Origin: Thiobacillus sp.
Lineage (GTDB): Bacteria; Pseudomonadota; Gammaproteobacteria; Burkholderiales; Thiobacillaceae
DNA: 64,000 nucleotides
NCBI GenBank assembly: GCA_024235835.1
Contig: JACKLQ010000002.1
Span: 496,001-560,000 of the forward strand
Direction: 5' to 3'
Part shown: one piece after another, positions 24,265 through 32,262 of the stretch
Numbering within the stretch: the first letter of the stretch is position 1
Layout: each line of letters begins with the position of its first letter
Program-made: the position numbers and the translations under genes
The notes under the pieces: model-generated
What the model was told of the DNA's origin: nothing
Seen by the model: only the letters and a program-made list of their open reading frames with translations
Databases searched by the model: none

Positions 24265-24426
24265 ATGAAAGTCACCCATACGCGTTGGTTCGACCGGCTC
24301 AAATCCCGTGCGTGTGTCTTCGCCAGGAAGCTTATTGTTGCCATGAATCGCAGCCCGGCCACTACAAGCCGACTTGGCCCCTGTTCCATGCTTGTCAGCT
24401 TGGACGAGCGCTACCACAAGCACTGA
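24265..24426 (+). CDS. Possible small basic protein (53 residues)
   Basis: A short frame starting MKVTHTRWFDRLKSR and ending DERYHKH, preceded by a near-ideal ribosome site GGAGGAGGT (24250-24258) with a 6-base gap to the ATG. The product is basic, with Arg, Lys and His throughout, two Cys and no signal peptide. The strong ribosome site is the main support; there is no recognised family and no operon partner. It converges on the phoD gene. Confidence 0.4.
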   Translation: MKVTHTRWFDRLKSRACVFARKLIVAMNRSPATTSRLGPCSMLVSLDERYHKH

Positions 24427-24483
24427 GCGGCCCCTTTCAACCGGGGCATCCACACACCGAGTGGTGTCCAGCGCCGTCAACGA

Positions 24484-24518
24484 CGCCCCCGTGGCCCCGT
24501 CGGGCAGCTACGGGGGCG
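24484..24518. terminator. GC-rich hairpin downstream of phoD
   Basis: CGCCCCCGT at 24484-24492 pairs with ACGGGGGCG at 24510-24518, 31 bases beyond the phoD stop. There is no T-run, so the termination role is tentative. Confidence 0.35.
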
Positions 24519-24548
24519 CCAGCCGTGCCGCCCCGGGCCACCCGAGGG

Positions 24549-26225
24549 TTAAAGGATGCGCCGGTTACCCGCTCCGGGCAGAGTGCGCAGGGTGGGCCCC
24601 TGGATCATGTCGTGCTCGGCCTGCTTGACGGTGCTGACATAGCGCCACTCGGCGCTGCACTCATCTGGGGTGGCCGAGACGATCATGTAGCCACGCTGGT
24701 GGGTGTTGGCGTACTGGAGGGGGCCGATGATCTGGGTGAGCCCGGCGGCCACCGCCAGTGGGTTCTCATTGGGGAAATAGGCTTCCAGCCCCGGCGAGGA
24801 CACCCCGGGGGTGGCGAATTCCACACCCACCGCGTTGCCCGCATGGTCGTCCAGGTCGCTGGCCCAGGCGTTGTGGGTGTCGCCCGCCAGCACCACCAGG
24901 TTCTTGTCCAGGGCGCGGGCCGTGCCCAGCACGGCCTCCCGGGCCACGGCATAACCGTCCCAGGCGTCCAGATTGTAGGGGATGGCGGGCTGGGCCAGGA
25001 TGGCCTGCTCCTGGGGGGTCAGGGGCAGCCCCGACTGGGCCTTGAAGACCAGGGTGGAATAGTCGGTGAAGCTGATCTGGCCCAGCACCAGGGGCGCGGG
25101 GATGTCCATGCGCGCCATCAGCACCTGCTGGCCCAGCAGGTCCCAGGTGGCCGTGGACTGGGCCATCTGTTGCTGCAGCCAGTAGGACTGCTCGATGCCC
25201 AGCATCTGGCGGCCCTGGTCCGCCATGTCCGCCGCGAAGGCCGCCGCATCGAAACCGGCCGGGCCGAAGTAATTCGCGTAGTCCAGCTGCCGGTCGCGGC
25301 CGATGACCCGGGTATCCAGCATGTAAAGTGAAAGCAGGTCGCCGAACTGGAAGGCCCGGTAGATGCGGTCCGGGCTGTCCCGGTCCGGCACGCGGGTGGG
25401 CAGCCACTCGTGGTAGGCGCGGATGGCGGCGGAGCGACGGTCGGCGAAGCTGCCTTCCGTGGCTTCGTCGTGGTTCTCGGCCCCGTCGCGCCAGGTATCG
25501 TTGCTGATCTCGTGGTCGTCCCACACAGCGATCATGGGCATGGCGGCATGCAGCGCCTGCAAGTCCGGGTCGGTGCGGTACTGGGCATGGCGACGGCGAT
25601 AGTGGTCCAGGGTCAGCAACTCCCCGGCCGGCTCCACCTGGCGGCCCAGGTTTTCCGCATCCTCGGAGGCATAGCCGCCGCGTTCGTATTCATACAGGTA
25701 ATCGCCCAGGTGCACGGAGGCGAACACATCCTCCTGGCGGGCGGCGTCCCCGTAGGCGTGGAAATAGCCCGCCGGATAGTTGGCGCAGGAGAACACCGCC
25801 AGCTTCACCTGCTCCACGCCAGCCGCCGGCAGGGTGCGGGTGCGGCCCACGGGGGAGGCATCGCCCAGGGCGCGGAAGCGGTAGAACAGGCGGGCATCGG
25901 GCCGCAGCCCCATCACGTCCACCTTCACCGTGTAGTCCCGGTGGGCGTTGGTCAGCACGCGGCCGCGGCGAATGACGCGGCGAAAGCGCGGGTCCAGGGC
26001 CACCTCCCAGTGCACCAGCACGGGTCCGTGGTGGTGGGGCGTCACGCGGGTCCAGATGATGACCCGGTCCGCCAGGGGATCGCCGCTGGCCACGCCATGC
26101 TGGAACGGGTCGGCGCGGTGACCGGCCAGGGCGCCGGAGGAACGGACCACGGCGGAAGCGGCCAGGGCCGCCGCACCCACGCCGCGCAGGAAGTCGCGGC
26201 GGGAAAAGTCGTTGCGGGAAGACAT
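24549..26225 (-). CDS. phoD: PhoD-like alkaline phosphatase/phosphodiesterase, Tat-exported
   Basis: 558 residues. A twin-arginine signal (SRRDFLRG at 8-15, then an Ala-rich core to about 34) sends the folded metalloenzyme to the periplasm. The PhoD core has FQHGVASGDPLADRVIIWTRVTP, AVFSCANYPAGYFHAYGDAA, VHLGDYLYEYERGGY (metal ligands), AVWDDHEISNDTW and VVLAGDTHNAWASDL. PhoD enzymes release phosphate from mono- and diesters using calcium and iron. A three-unit Pho-box-like repeat upstream suggests induction by phosphate starvation through PhoB. There is no operon partner. Confidence 0.93.
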   Translation of the reverse strand: MSSRNDFSRRDFLRGVGAAALAASAVVRSSGALAGHRADPFQHGVASGDPLADRVIIWTRVTPHHHGPVLVHWEVALDPRFRRVIRRGRVLTNAHRDYTVKVDVMGLRPDARLFYRFRALGDASPVGRTRTLPAAGVEQVKLAVFSCANYPAGYFHAYGDAARQEDVFASVHLGDYLYEYERGGYASEDAENLGRQVEPAGELLTLDHYRRRHAQYRTDPDLQALHAAMPMIAVWDDHEISNDTWRDGAENHDEATEGSFADRRSAAIRAYHEWLPTRVPDRDSPDRIYRAFQFGDLLSLYMLDTRVIGRDRQLDYANYFGPAGFDAAAFAADMADQGRQMLGIEQSYWLQQQMAQSTATWDLLGQQVLMARMDIPAPLVLGQISFTDYSTLVFKAQSGLPLTPQEQAILAQPAIPYNLDAWDGYAVAREAVLGTARALDKNLVVLAGDTHNAWASDLDDHAGNAVGVEFATPGVSSPGLEAYFPNENPLAVAAGLTQIIGPLQYANTHQRGYMIVSATPDECSAEWRYVSTVKQAEHDMIQGPTLRTLPGAGNRRIL

Positions 26226-26270
26226 GGGAGCACTCCGGAATAAGGATTCCAGGCACTCTAGTTACGGCGG

Positions 26271-26299
26271 GTGACATTCCCATGAAGGATTCTTGAACC
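26271..26299 (-). promoter_or_regulatory. Candidate Pho box upstream of phoD
   Basis: On the minus strand three TCA-centred units recur at exact 11-base spacing (GGTTCAA-GAAT-CCTTCAT-GGGA-ATGTCAC), the spacing of PhoB direct repeats. They end about 46 bases upstream of the start codon, with TAACTA as a possible -10 element a few bases downstream. Individual units match the PhoB consensus only moderately. Confidence 0.45.
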
Positions 26300-26360
26300 C
26301 GCCTTCATGGGGATGACGCCCAGTTGTCACGAATGGCCGGCCCCGGCCTGGGGCTCCGGC

Positions 26361-29288
26361 TCAGTCCCCGCCGGACCGCTCCAGGTTCAGGGCCAGCAGG
26401 CGGGCCAGGATTTCCGCGTCGGGCATGTCCGGGGTGTAGTCCGTCCAGCCGTAGGCGGCGGCCACGGCGGCGTCCAGGGCCCGGTGGGCATGGTCCAGCC
26501 AGCTCATTTTTCCCTCCGCGCGCTGGTTGTAGAGGTTGGTGAGGGTGCGCTGCTTCAGCTCCGCCTCGTGGCCCGCCTTGGCCACGGGCCGGGCGGGGAA
26601 GCCGGCCTGTTCCTCTTCCGGCGTGCGCACCCAGTCCACCCACTCGGGCGGGTTCAGCCAGTTATTGCGCTGCTCGTCCAGGCGACGGGCGGCGGCGGCG
26701 ATGTTCTGGGCGACGATGGAGTCCGCCAGGCAGGTGGGGGAAGAGCGCTCCGCCGGGGCCGCCGTGTCCCGGGGCGTGAGGCCGGCGGGGAAGGGGAAGG
26801 TCTCGAAGCAGGACTTGGCGTTGTATGTGGGACGGCCACCTTCACTGCCATCGCCGTGGATGCTGGCCTGGGCCAGTGCCCAGGCCACATGGATGCGGCT
26901 GGAGAGGATGCCAAAGTCGGTATCCAAGTCGGTGGCAATAACATTCAACCGGGTGTCCGGCAGAATGCCCGCAGGCAACCACACGAAGAACCTGTGCTTT
27001 GCCACTCGGGGCGTGGCTACGTATCTGGGCGGTCCTCTCAATGCCTTGCGCAATTCAGGCCGAGGACGCTCATGCAACCACCACTTTAAGTCCGTACGAT
27101 GGCCTTTAACCTTTGCTGCAGCTTGGGCAAACGGTGCTTCATACAGGGCAGCGCTCGCTTCCGGCATATCGGTGCCGAAGTCGATGATCCAGGTATCCGA
27201 TGGCCGCCCGGTCAGGTCCTTGCCATTGGCCCACGGCTTGACCACCTCGGCATTCGGCCTGCCGTTCGGGTTGGGCAGCCGCAACCACTGCCTTGCCAAT
27301 TCACCGGGGATATCGAAGTCGCCGTATTTCTTGGTGCCCTCAAAAGTGGTCGCCGCGTTTTCAGCCAGTGGCTTGGCCTGTGTCAAATCCAGACCTTGCC
27401 CCGCCGTCAGGTCGGCGTGAATCGCCGCCACCGGCTGGCCGTCCAGCCAAATCCCCCCTGCCCCCCCTTTGTTAAAGGGGGGGCAGGGGGGGATTCCGCC
27501 GTAGCACACCAGACTTACCCGCACCGCCGCGCCGTTGTTGATCCATTCCTCGTCGCACCAGGCGGCGAAGATGGGCATGGCGGCAATGATGCGTTCCAGC
27601 ACCTTGCGGTTTGAACCGGCTCGAATGGCCTGGGTCGCCACCAGCCCGGCCTGCTTGGCCTTGCCAGCGACGATGTGGGCCCGGGCCTTCTCGAACCAGT
27701 AGGTCACCAGGTCGGCGCCGCCGGGCACACGATCCTTGTAGACCTTGTTCAGGGCCTCGAAGGTGGCATCCCCCAGTTCGCCACGCTTCTTGCTACCACC
27801 CAGGAAGGGCGGGTTGCCGACGATGGCGTCCACGGCGGGCCACTCGGGTTCAGCCACCCTCGCTACGTCATTCCGGCGTACGCCGGAATCCAGGGCCTTT
27901 GACTGGACACCGGCTTCCGCCGGGGTGACGGTGAGGATGGCGTCCCGGCATTCGATGTGGTCCAGGGGCGCCAGGATGGGGTCCCGGGGGATGGCGTAGC
28001 CGTGGTCCAGCATCCACTGGATTTCGCCGATCCACACCGTCACCCGGGCCAGTTCGGCGGCGTAGGGGTTGAGTTCGATGCCCAGCACGTTGGCGGGGCT
28101 GGCCTCGATGCCCACCTGGCGGTGCAGGCCCAGGGTTTCCGCCTCCAGGTTGGCGCGGTGTTCCAGGTCCTTGAGGGTCTTGAGGGCCAGGTAGAGGAAG
28201 TTGCCGGAACCGCAGGCCGGGTCCAGCACGCGGTAGTGCTTCAGCCGTTCCAGGTGGGCGATGAAGGCGGCGTTCTTCGCCTTCACGGATTTCGCCTTGG
28301 CGATGGCGGCCTTGGCGGCCTCCCACTCGGCCATCAGGGGCGCCTCGATGACCGGCGTGATGAGCTTCATGATGGTGGCCGGGTCCGTGTAGTGGGCCCC
28401 CAGCTGGCTGCGCATGTCCGGGTTGAGGCCCCGCTCGAACAGGGTGCCCAGGATGGCGGGTTCGATGGCGCGCCAGTTCATGCGGGCGGCGGCCAGCAGT
28501 TCCACCACGTCGGGGGTGGTGAGGGCGGGCACCTGGATGCGGGCGAACAGGCCGCCGTTGAACCGGGGGATGTCGTGCAGGGCGAAGTCGCCGCCGGCCT
28601 GCATGGCGCAAAACAGTTCCGCCAGGCGGGACTGGGCCTTGGCGCCGTCCGGGTTGGACTTGTCCAGCACGGTTTCGAACAGCTTTTCCGGCAGCAGGCG
28701 GGCGTCCTCGGCGAACATGCAGAACACGCACTGGATGAGGAAGTGGGCGGTTTCCTGGGGGTCGTTACCCCGTTCCGCGAGGCGCTTGGCGATGGCCCCC
28801 ATGCGGGCGGCGGCCTCCTCGGTGACGGCGAAGGTGGAGCGGTCCGGGCGGAAGCCGTTGGGGGCCTGGAACAGGCGGCGCAGCTTGTCCAGGTTGTCCG
28901 GCAGGCCGATGTCCGCCAGCAGGATGGTGTGGACCTCGGAAGGCGTGCCGGTGAAGTGGGTGTGGATCTGGATGATCTCCCGGTCGCACACCACCAGCAG
29001 GGGCGGGTTGTCCAGGGCCAGGGCGTAGGTCATGAGCTGCTTGAGGGCGGCGCCCAGGTCCCGGCCCGGGGCCTTGTTCTCCCAGGCGAAGCAGCCCCGC
29101 TTCCACACGTCGGCCCAGCCGTGGCCAGCGCCCGTTCTTGTCGCCCCGCGCTCGAAGCAGTAGTTGTCCGGGTCGTTGGGCTTGTCCACCCCCAGCATGT
29201 CGCACAGGTCCAGGAAATAGGCCTGGGCACCTGCCCTTTCGCTCAGCGGGCTGCCCTGCCATCTGGCGATGAAGTCCTGGGGGGTCAC
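26361..29288 (-). CDS. MmeI-like type IIL restriction-modification fusion enzyme
   Basis: 975 residues combining a nuclease and an adenine methyltransferase in one chain. The N-terminal domain has D60-X9-E70-N-K72, the same spacing as the MmeI catalytic triad. A helical spacer follows; then SAM motif I (DPACGSGNF, 356-364) and motif IV (NPPF, 492-495) define a gamma-class N6-adenine methyltransferase. The C-terminal third should hold the target-recognition domain. Two foreign repeat-encoded peptides interrupt the methyltransferase domain (about residues 453-476 and 597-613), both in frame. No separate restriction or specificity gene is adjacent, as expected for a self-contained enzyme. Methylation-only activity is possible if cleavage is lost. 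Confidence 0.88.
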   Translation of the reverse strand: MTPQDFIARWQGSPLSERAGAQAYFLDLCDMLGVDKPNDPDNYCFERGATRTGAGHGWADVWKRGCFAWENKAPGRDLGAALKQLMTYALALDNPPLLVVCDREIIQIHTHFTGTPSEVHTILLADIGLPDNLDKLRRLFQAPNGFRPDRSTFAVTEEAAARMGAIAKRLAERGNDPQETAHFLIQCVFCMFAEDARLLPEKLFETVLDKSNPDGAKAQSRLAELFCAMQAGGDFALHDIPRFNGGLFARIQVPALTTPDVVELLAAARMNWRAIEPAILGTLFERGLNPDMRSQLGAHYTDPATIMKLITPVIEAPLMAEWEAAKAAIAKAKSVKAKNAAFIAHLERLKHYRVLDPACGSGNFLYLALKTLKDLEHRANLEAETLGLHRQVGIEASPANVLGIELNPYAAELARVTVWIGEIQWMLDHGYAIPRDPILAPLDHIECRDAILTVTPAEAGVQSKALDSGVRRNDVARVAEPEWPAVDAIVGNPPFLGGSKKRGELGDATFEALNKVYKDRVPGGADLVTYWFEKARAHIVAGKAKQAGLVATQAIRAGSNRKVLERIIAAMPIFAAWCDEEWINNGAAVRVSLVCYGGIPPCPPFNKGGAGGIWLDGQPVAAIHADLTAGQGLDLTQAKPLAENAATTFEGTKKYGDFDIPGELARQWLRLPNPNGRPNAEVVKPWANGKDLTGRPSDTWIIDFGTDMPEASAALYEAPFAQAAAKVKGHRTDLKWWLHERPRPELRKALRGPPRYVATPRVAKHRFFVWLPAGILPDTRLNVIATDLDTDFGILSSRIHVAWALAQASIHGDGSEGGRPTYNAKSCFETFPFPAGLTPRDTAAPAERSSPTCLADSIVAQNIAAAARRLDEQRNNWLNPPEWVDWVRTPEEEQAGFPARPVAKAGHEAELKQRTLTNLYNQRAEGKMSWLDHAHRALDAAVAAAYGWTDYTPDMPDAEILARLLALNLERSGGD
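27450..27495. repeat. Perfect GC palindrome inserted in the restriction-modification gene
   Basis: AATCCCCCCTGCCCCCCCTTT is mirrored by the complementary AAAGGGGGGGCAGGGGGGGATT across a 3-base GTT loop, giving 21-bp arms. It encodes GGIPPCPPFNKGGAGGI in frame. Palindromes with the CCCCTTT..AAAGGGG core are a widespread class of dispersed bacterial repeats. Confidence 0.85.
27866..27930. repeat. Dispersed double-palindrome repeat inserted in the restriction-modification gene
   Basis: The element is bounded by CGTCA and TGACG and contains two hairpins, ATTCCGGCGTACGCCGGAAT and an imperfect CCGGCTTCCGCCGG. It is the well-known intergenic repeat type (CGTCATTCC..GGAATCCAG..) common in proteobacteria. 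Here it is read through in frame as TPAEAGVQSKALDSGVRRND. Confidence 0.85.
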
Positions 29289-29325
29289 GGCCTTGTCTCC
29301 CTGTATTTATTTGATATCGGCCGAA

Positions 29326-29805
29326 TCAGCGTTTCTTCGACGCCGGTTCTATGCGATAGGTGGCGTGGCAGGAGACGCAATTCGACATCACCCGGCCCAG
29401 TTGCCGCAGGGCCAGGTTGGCATCGCCCATGCTGGCCGCGTCCCGGGCCAGGTCATCAAAGCCCGTATGGGTGGCGTGGCCCAGCTTCCTGAATTCCAGA
29501 GGCAGCTTCCGCCGCAGTTGGGGCGGCACTTCGTGGGCGGCGGCCATGCCCAGGGTGGAGGCGGCCTCGGCCACCATCTTCATGTCGTCGTGGGCGGCGC
29601 CGGTGACGATCTTCTGCACACCGGACAGGAAGCCGCGCATCTCCAGGCGGATGTGGGCGGCCTCCTCGGCATCCAGCATCAGCGCCTGGCGGTATTCCAG
29701 GGACTGGGCGGGGGGGTGGCCGTGATCATGGTCGTGGGCGGCCTCGGCCGCCAGGACGGGGAAGGTGGCCAGAACGAGGAGCGGCAGGGCAAGCAGTCGG
29801 GTCAT
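29326..29805 (-). CDS. Cytochrome c'-like exported heme protein with His-rich N-terminus
   Basis: 159 residues. Signal peptide 1-20, then a His-rich stretch HDHDHGH (24-30), a four-helix-type body and a C-terminal heme site C143-V-S-C146-H147-ATYRIEP. C-terminal CxxCH with a helical body is the cytochrome c' plan; such proteins bind NO or act in stress protection rather than as mobile carriers. The His cluster could bind a metal. It precedes the restriction-modification gene by 37 bases on the same strand, but a functional link is unlikely. Confidence 0.88.
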   Translation of the reverse strand: MTRLLALPLLVLATFPVLAAEAAHDHDHGHPPAQSLEYRQALMLDAEEAAHIRLEMRGFLSGVQKIVTGAAHDDMKMVAEAASTLGMAAAHEVPPQLRRKLPLEFRKLGHATHTGFDDLARDAASMGDANLALRQLGRVMSNCVSCHATYRIEPASKKR

Positions 29806-29978
29806 GGGCGGGTTCTCGGGTCAGGGTCTCGGGTCAGTCGGGAAACAGCACGCCGTATCGCTTACGTGGCGTGGCATGGCCTGAAAAGTACCACGGCCCG
29901 GGCCCCGCCGGGACAGACCGGCAAGTTGACGCTGGCACGGTTCTGATGCACTTTGACTCCATGAAAAAGGGGGAACGG

Positions 29979-30152
29979 ATGGAGGGCTCACGCCTGAAGG
30001 CTTTGCTGCCGGAATTGATCGGCATGCTGTTGTTCACAGTGGCCACCCTGTACGGGTACCACGTGCTGAAGCCCGTGGTGGCCGACACGGAGGCCCGCAA
30101 GCAGACCCGGGAAACCCGGCAGCACCTCCTCTGCGCCCAGAAACCGGCCTGA
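29979..30152 (+). CDS. Small single-span membrane protein (57 residues)
   Basis: A short frame starting MEGSRLKALLPELIGMLLF with one predicted membrane helix (about 11-27) and a charged tail ADTEARKQTRETRQ. A ribosome site AAGGGGGAA lies 5 bases upstream of the ATG at 29979; earlier in-frame starts lack one. It is not recognised. It converges on bioA, 9 bases away, and diverges from the cytochrome c'-like gene. Confidence 0.55.
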   Translation: MEGSRLKALLPELIGMLLFTVATLYGYHVLKPVVADTEARKQTRETRQHLLCAQKPA

Positions 30153-30161
30153 GGGCCGGGC

Positions 30162-31466
30162 TCAGGCGTCGTCCAGCAGTCCCCTGACCACTCGGGCCAT
30201 GAGCCGCATGTGCTCTTCCTCGATGACGTAGGGCGGCATGAAGTACACCGTGGGTCCGATGGGGCGGATGAACAGGCCCCGGGCCAGGGCCCGTTGGTGA
30301 AAGCCCTGGCTGAAGCCGGGCTGGGCGTCCTTCACGTCGAAGGCCCAGATCATGCCCCGGTGGCGGAAGTGCCCCACCCTGGGATGTACGGCCACGGGGG
30401 CCAGGAGTTCATTGAAGCGTTCTGCCCTGGCCCGGTTGGCGGCGATTACGTCGTCCGATGCGAAGATGTCCAGAACCGCCAGGGCGGCGCGGCAGGCCAG
30501 GGGGTTGCCGGTGTAGGAGTGGGAGTGGAGGAAGCCCCGGGCGGTGGCGTCGTCATAGAAGGCCGCGTAGACGCTGTCCGTGGTGAGCACGCAGGAGAGG
30601 GGCAGGTAACCGCCGGTGATGCCCTTGGACAGGCACATGAAGTCGGGGCGGACGCCGGCCTGCTCGCAGGCGAACATGGTGCCCGTGCGGCCGAAGCCCA
30701 CGGCGATCTCGTCGGCGATGAGGTGCACCTGGTACTGGTCGCACAGCGCCCGGGCCCGCTGCAGGTAGACCGGGTGGTACATGGCCATGCCGGCGGCTCC
30801 CTGCACCAGGGGCTCCAGGATGAGGGCGGCGGTACTGTCGGCGCATTGGGCCAGGTGGGTCTCCAGGGCCGCCGCCGCCCGCAGGGCATAGGCCTCGTCG
30901 CCCTCCCCGGGGGCCGCCAGGCGGGCGTCCGGGCTGGGTACCTGGTGGGTATGCCGCAGCAGGGGGGCGTAGGTGTCCTTGAACAGGGCCACGTCGGTGA
31001 CGGACAGGGCCCCCAGGGTCTCGCCGTGATAGCCGTTTTGCAGGCTGATGAAGCCGGTCTTCTCCGTGTGGCCCCGGTTGCGCCAATAGTGGAAGCTCAT
31101 CTTCAGGGCGATCTCCGTGGCGCTGGCGCCGTCGGAACCGTAGAAGGCGTGGGAAAGGCCGGTGAGGCGGGACAGACGCTCCGACAGCTCCACCACGGGG
31201 GCATGGGTGCATCCCGCCAGGATGACGTGCTCGATCCTGCCCAACTGGTCGGTGATGGCTGCGTTGATGCGGGGGTTGGCGTGGCCGAAGAGGTTGACCC
31301 ACCAGGACGAGATGCAATCCAGGTAGCGCCGGCCATCGTAGTCGATGAGCCAGGGGCCTTCCCCCCGGGCGATGGGCAGGGGGGGCGCCTGCTCCAGGTG
31401 CTTCATCTGGGTGCAGGGATGCCAGAGGGCGGCGCGGGTGCGGTCGAGCCAGTCGGCGTTGTTCAT
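30162..31466 (-). CDS. bioA: Adenosylmethionine-8-amino-7-oxononanoate aminotransferase
   Basis: 434-residue PLP enzyme that converts 8-amino-7-oxononanoate (KAPA) to 7,8-diaminononanoate in biotin synthesis, using SAM as amino donor. Landmarks are the N-terminal LWHPCTQM, DGRRYLDCISSWWVNLFGHANP, YGSDGASATEIALKMSFHYW, LIADEIAVGFGRTGTMFACE and the PLP lysine (about residue 279) in CLSKGITGGYLPLS. The length is normal. No other bio genes are near; it follows an orphan parA by 19 bases. Confidence 0.96.
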   Translation of the reverse strand: MNNADWLDRTRAALWHPCTQMKHLEQAPPLPIARGEGPWLIDYDGRRYLDCISSWWVNLFGHANPRINAAITDQLGRIEHVILAGCTHAPVVELSERLSRLTGLSHAFYGSDGASATEIALKMSFHYWRNRGHTEKTGFISLQNGYHGETLGALSVTDVALFKDTYAPLLRHTHQVPSPDARLAAPGEGDEAYALRAAAALETHLAQCADSTAALILEPLVQGAAGMAMYHPVYLQRARALCDQYQVHLIADEIAVGFGRTGTMFACEQAGVRPDFMCLSKGITGGYLPLSCVLTTDSVYAAFYDDATARGFLHSHSYTGNPLACRAALAVLDIFASDDVIAANRARAERFNELLAPVAVHPRVGHFRHRGMIWAFDVKDAQPGFSQGFHQRALARGLFIRPIGPTVYFMPPYVIEEEHMRLMARVVRGLLDDA

Positions 31467-31485
31467 GCCGCTGTGGTTTCAGTGC

Positions 31486-32250
31486 TTACTGGAAGAAGCC
31501 CTTGGACAGGAGCTCCATGGTGAGCAGCCGGTAGTCGTGGGCGCCGGCGGACTCGGCGGCGTAGGTGAAGATGTCCATGCCGTGGGCCGGGCTCTCGGAC
31601 AGGGCCGGGTCGTCAGCAATGCGGGTCTCGCAAAGGTTGTCGCCGTAGCGGCTCTTCAGGCTGGCCAGGGCCTCCCGGCACTGGGGCTTGTTCTCGTCGA
31701 AGCGGGTGAGCACCACCCGGCGCTCGATGCGGCGCTTGAGGGGGCCTTCCAGTACGTTCAAGGCCAGGTCCAGGCGGTTGAGGCCCTGGATGGCCAGGTA
31801 GTCGGCGGTGACGGGGATGAGCACCCGGTCGGCGGCGAACAGGGCGTTCAGGGACAGCACCCCCAGGGCAGGCGCGCAGTCGATGAGGATGGGGGCGTCG
31901 TCCAGGGCACGGATCTCGGCCAGTCCTTTCTTGAGCGTGCCGGCCACCCCGGGGGTGGAACCAAGCAGGGCATCCACCTTGGACAGGTCCGGGTGGCCGG
32001 GCAGCAGGCGCAGGCCGCTGGGCAGGCGGCGCAGCAGGCGCTCGATGGGCACCTGCTCGCGGAAGAAGGCGGAGACCGTGGCGTTGCCGGGCAGGTGACG
32101 CACACCCAGGGCCAGGCTCACGTGGGCCTGGGGGTCCAGGTCCACCACCAGGGGCTTGCGTTCCAGCAGCGTCAGGGAGGCAGCGACGTTCAGGCAGGTG
32201 GTGGTCTTGCCCACCCCGCCCTTCTGGTTGAACACGGCGATGACGGCCAT
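31486..32250 (-). CDS. Orphan ParA/MinD-family ATPase
   Basis: 254 residues with a deviant Walker A KGGVGKTT (10-17), the ParA segment VVDLDPQAHVSLALGVR and DAPILIDCAPALGVLSLNAL. It is clearly distinct from the chromosomal ParA at 43576. No ParB-like partner is adjacent; it sits 12 bases after glmS and 19 before bioA. Orphan ParAs position varied cargo (chemoreceptor arrays, cell-surface machines, plasmids), so the cargo here is unknown. Confidence 0.9.
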   Translation of the reverse strand: MAVIAVFNQKGGVGKTTTCLNVAASLTLLERKPLVVDLDPQAHVSLALGVRHLPGNATVSAFFREQVPIERLLRRLPSGLRLLPGHPDLSKVDALLGSTPGVAGTLKKGLAEIRALDDAPILIDCAPALGVLSLNALFAADRVLIPVTADYLAIQGLNRLDLALNVLEGPLKRRIERRVVLTRFDENKPQCREALASLKSRYGDNLCETRIADDPALSESPAHGMDIFTYAAESAGAHDYRLLTMELLSKGFFQ

Positions 32251-32262
32251 CGGAACGCCTTT

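Noticed and set aside
23968..24480. A 170-residue minus-strand frame in the spacer before phoD
   Set aside because: No ribosome site, mixed composition and no domain; it is opposed by a short plus-strand frame with a strong ribosome site.
29814..29837. TCTCGGGTCAG repeated twice before the cytochrome c'-like gene, considered as a fourth heptamer element
   Set aside because: The period is 13, there are only two units, and no inverted partner is present.
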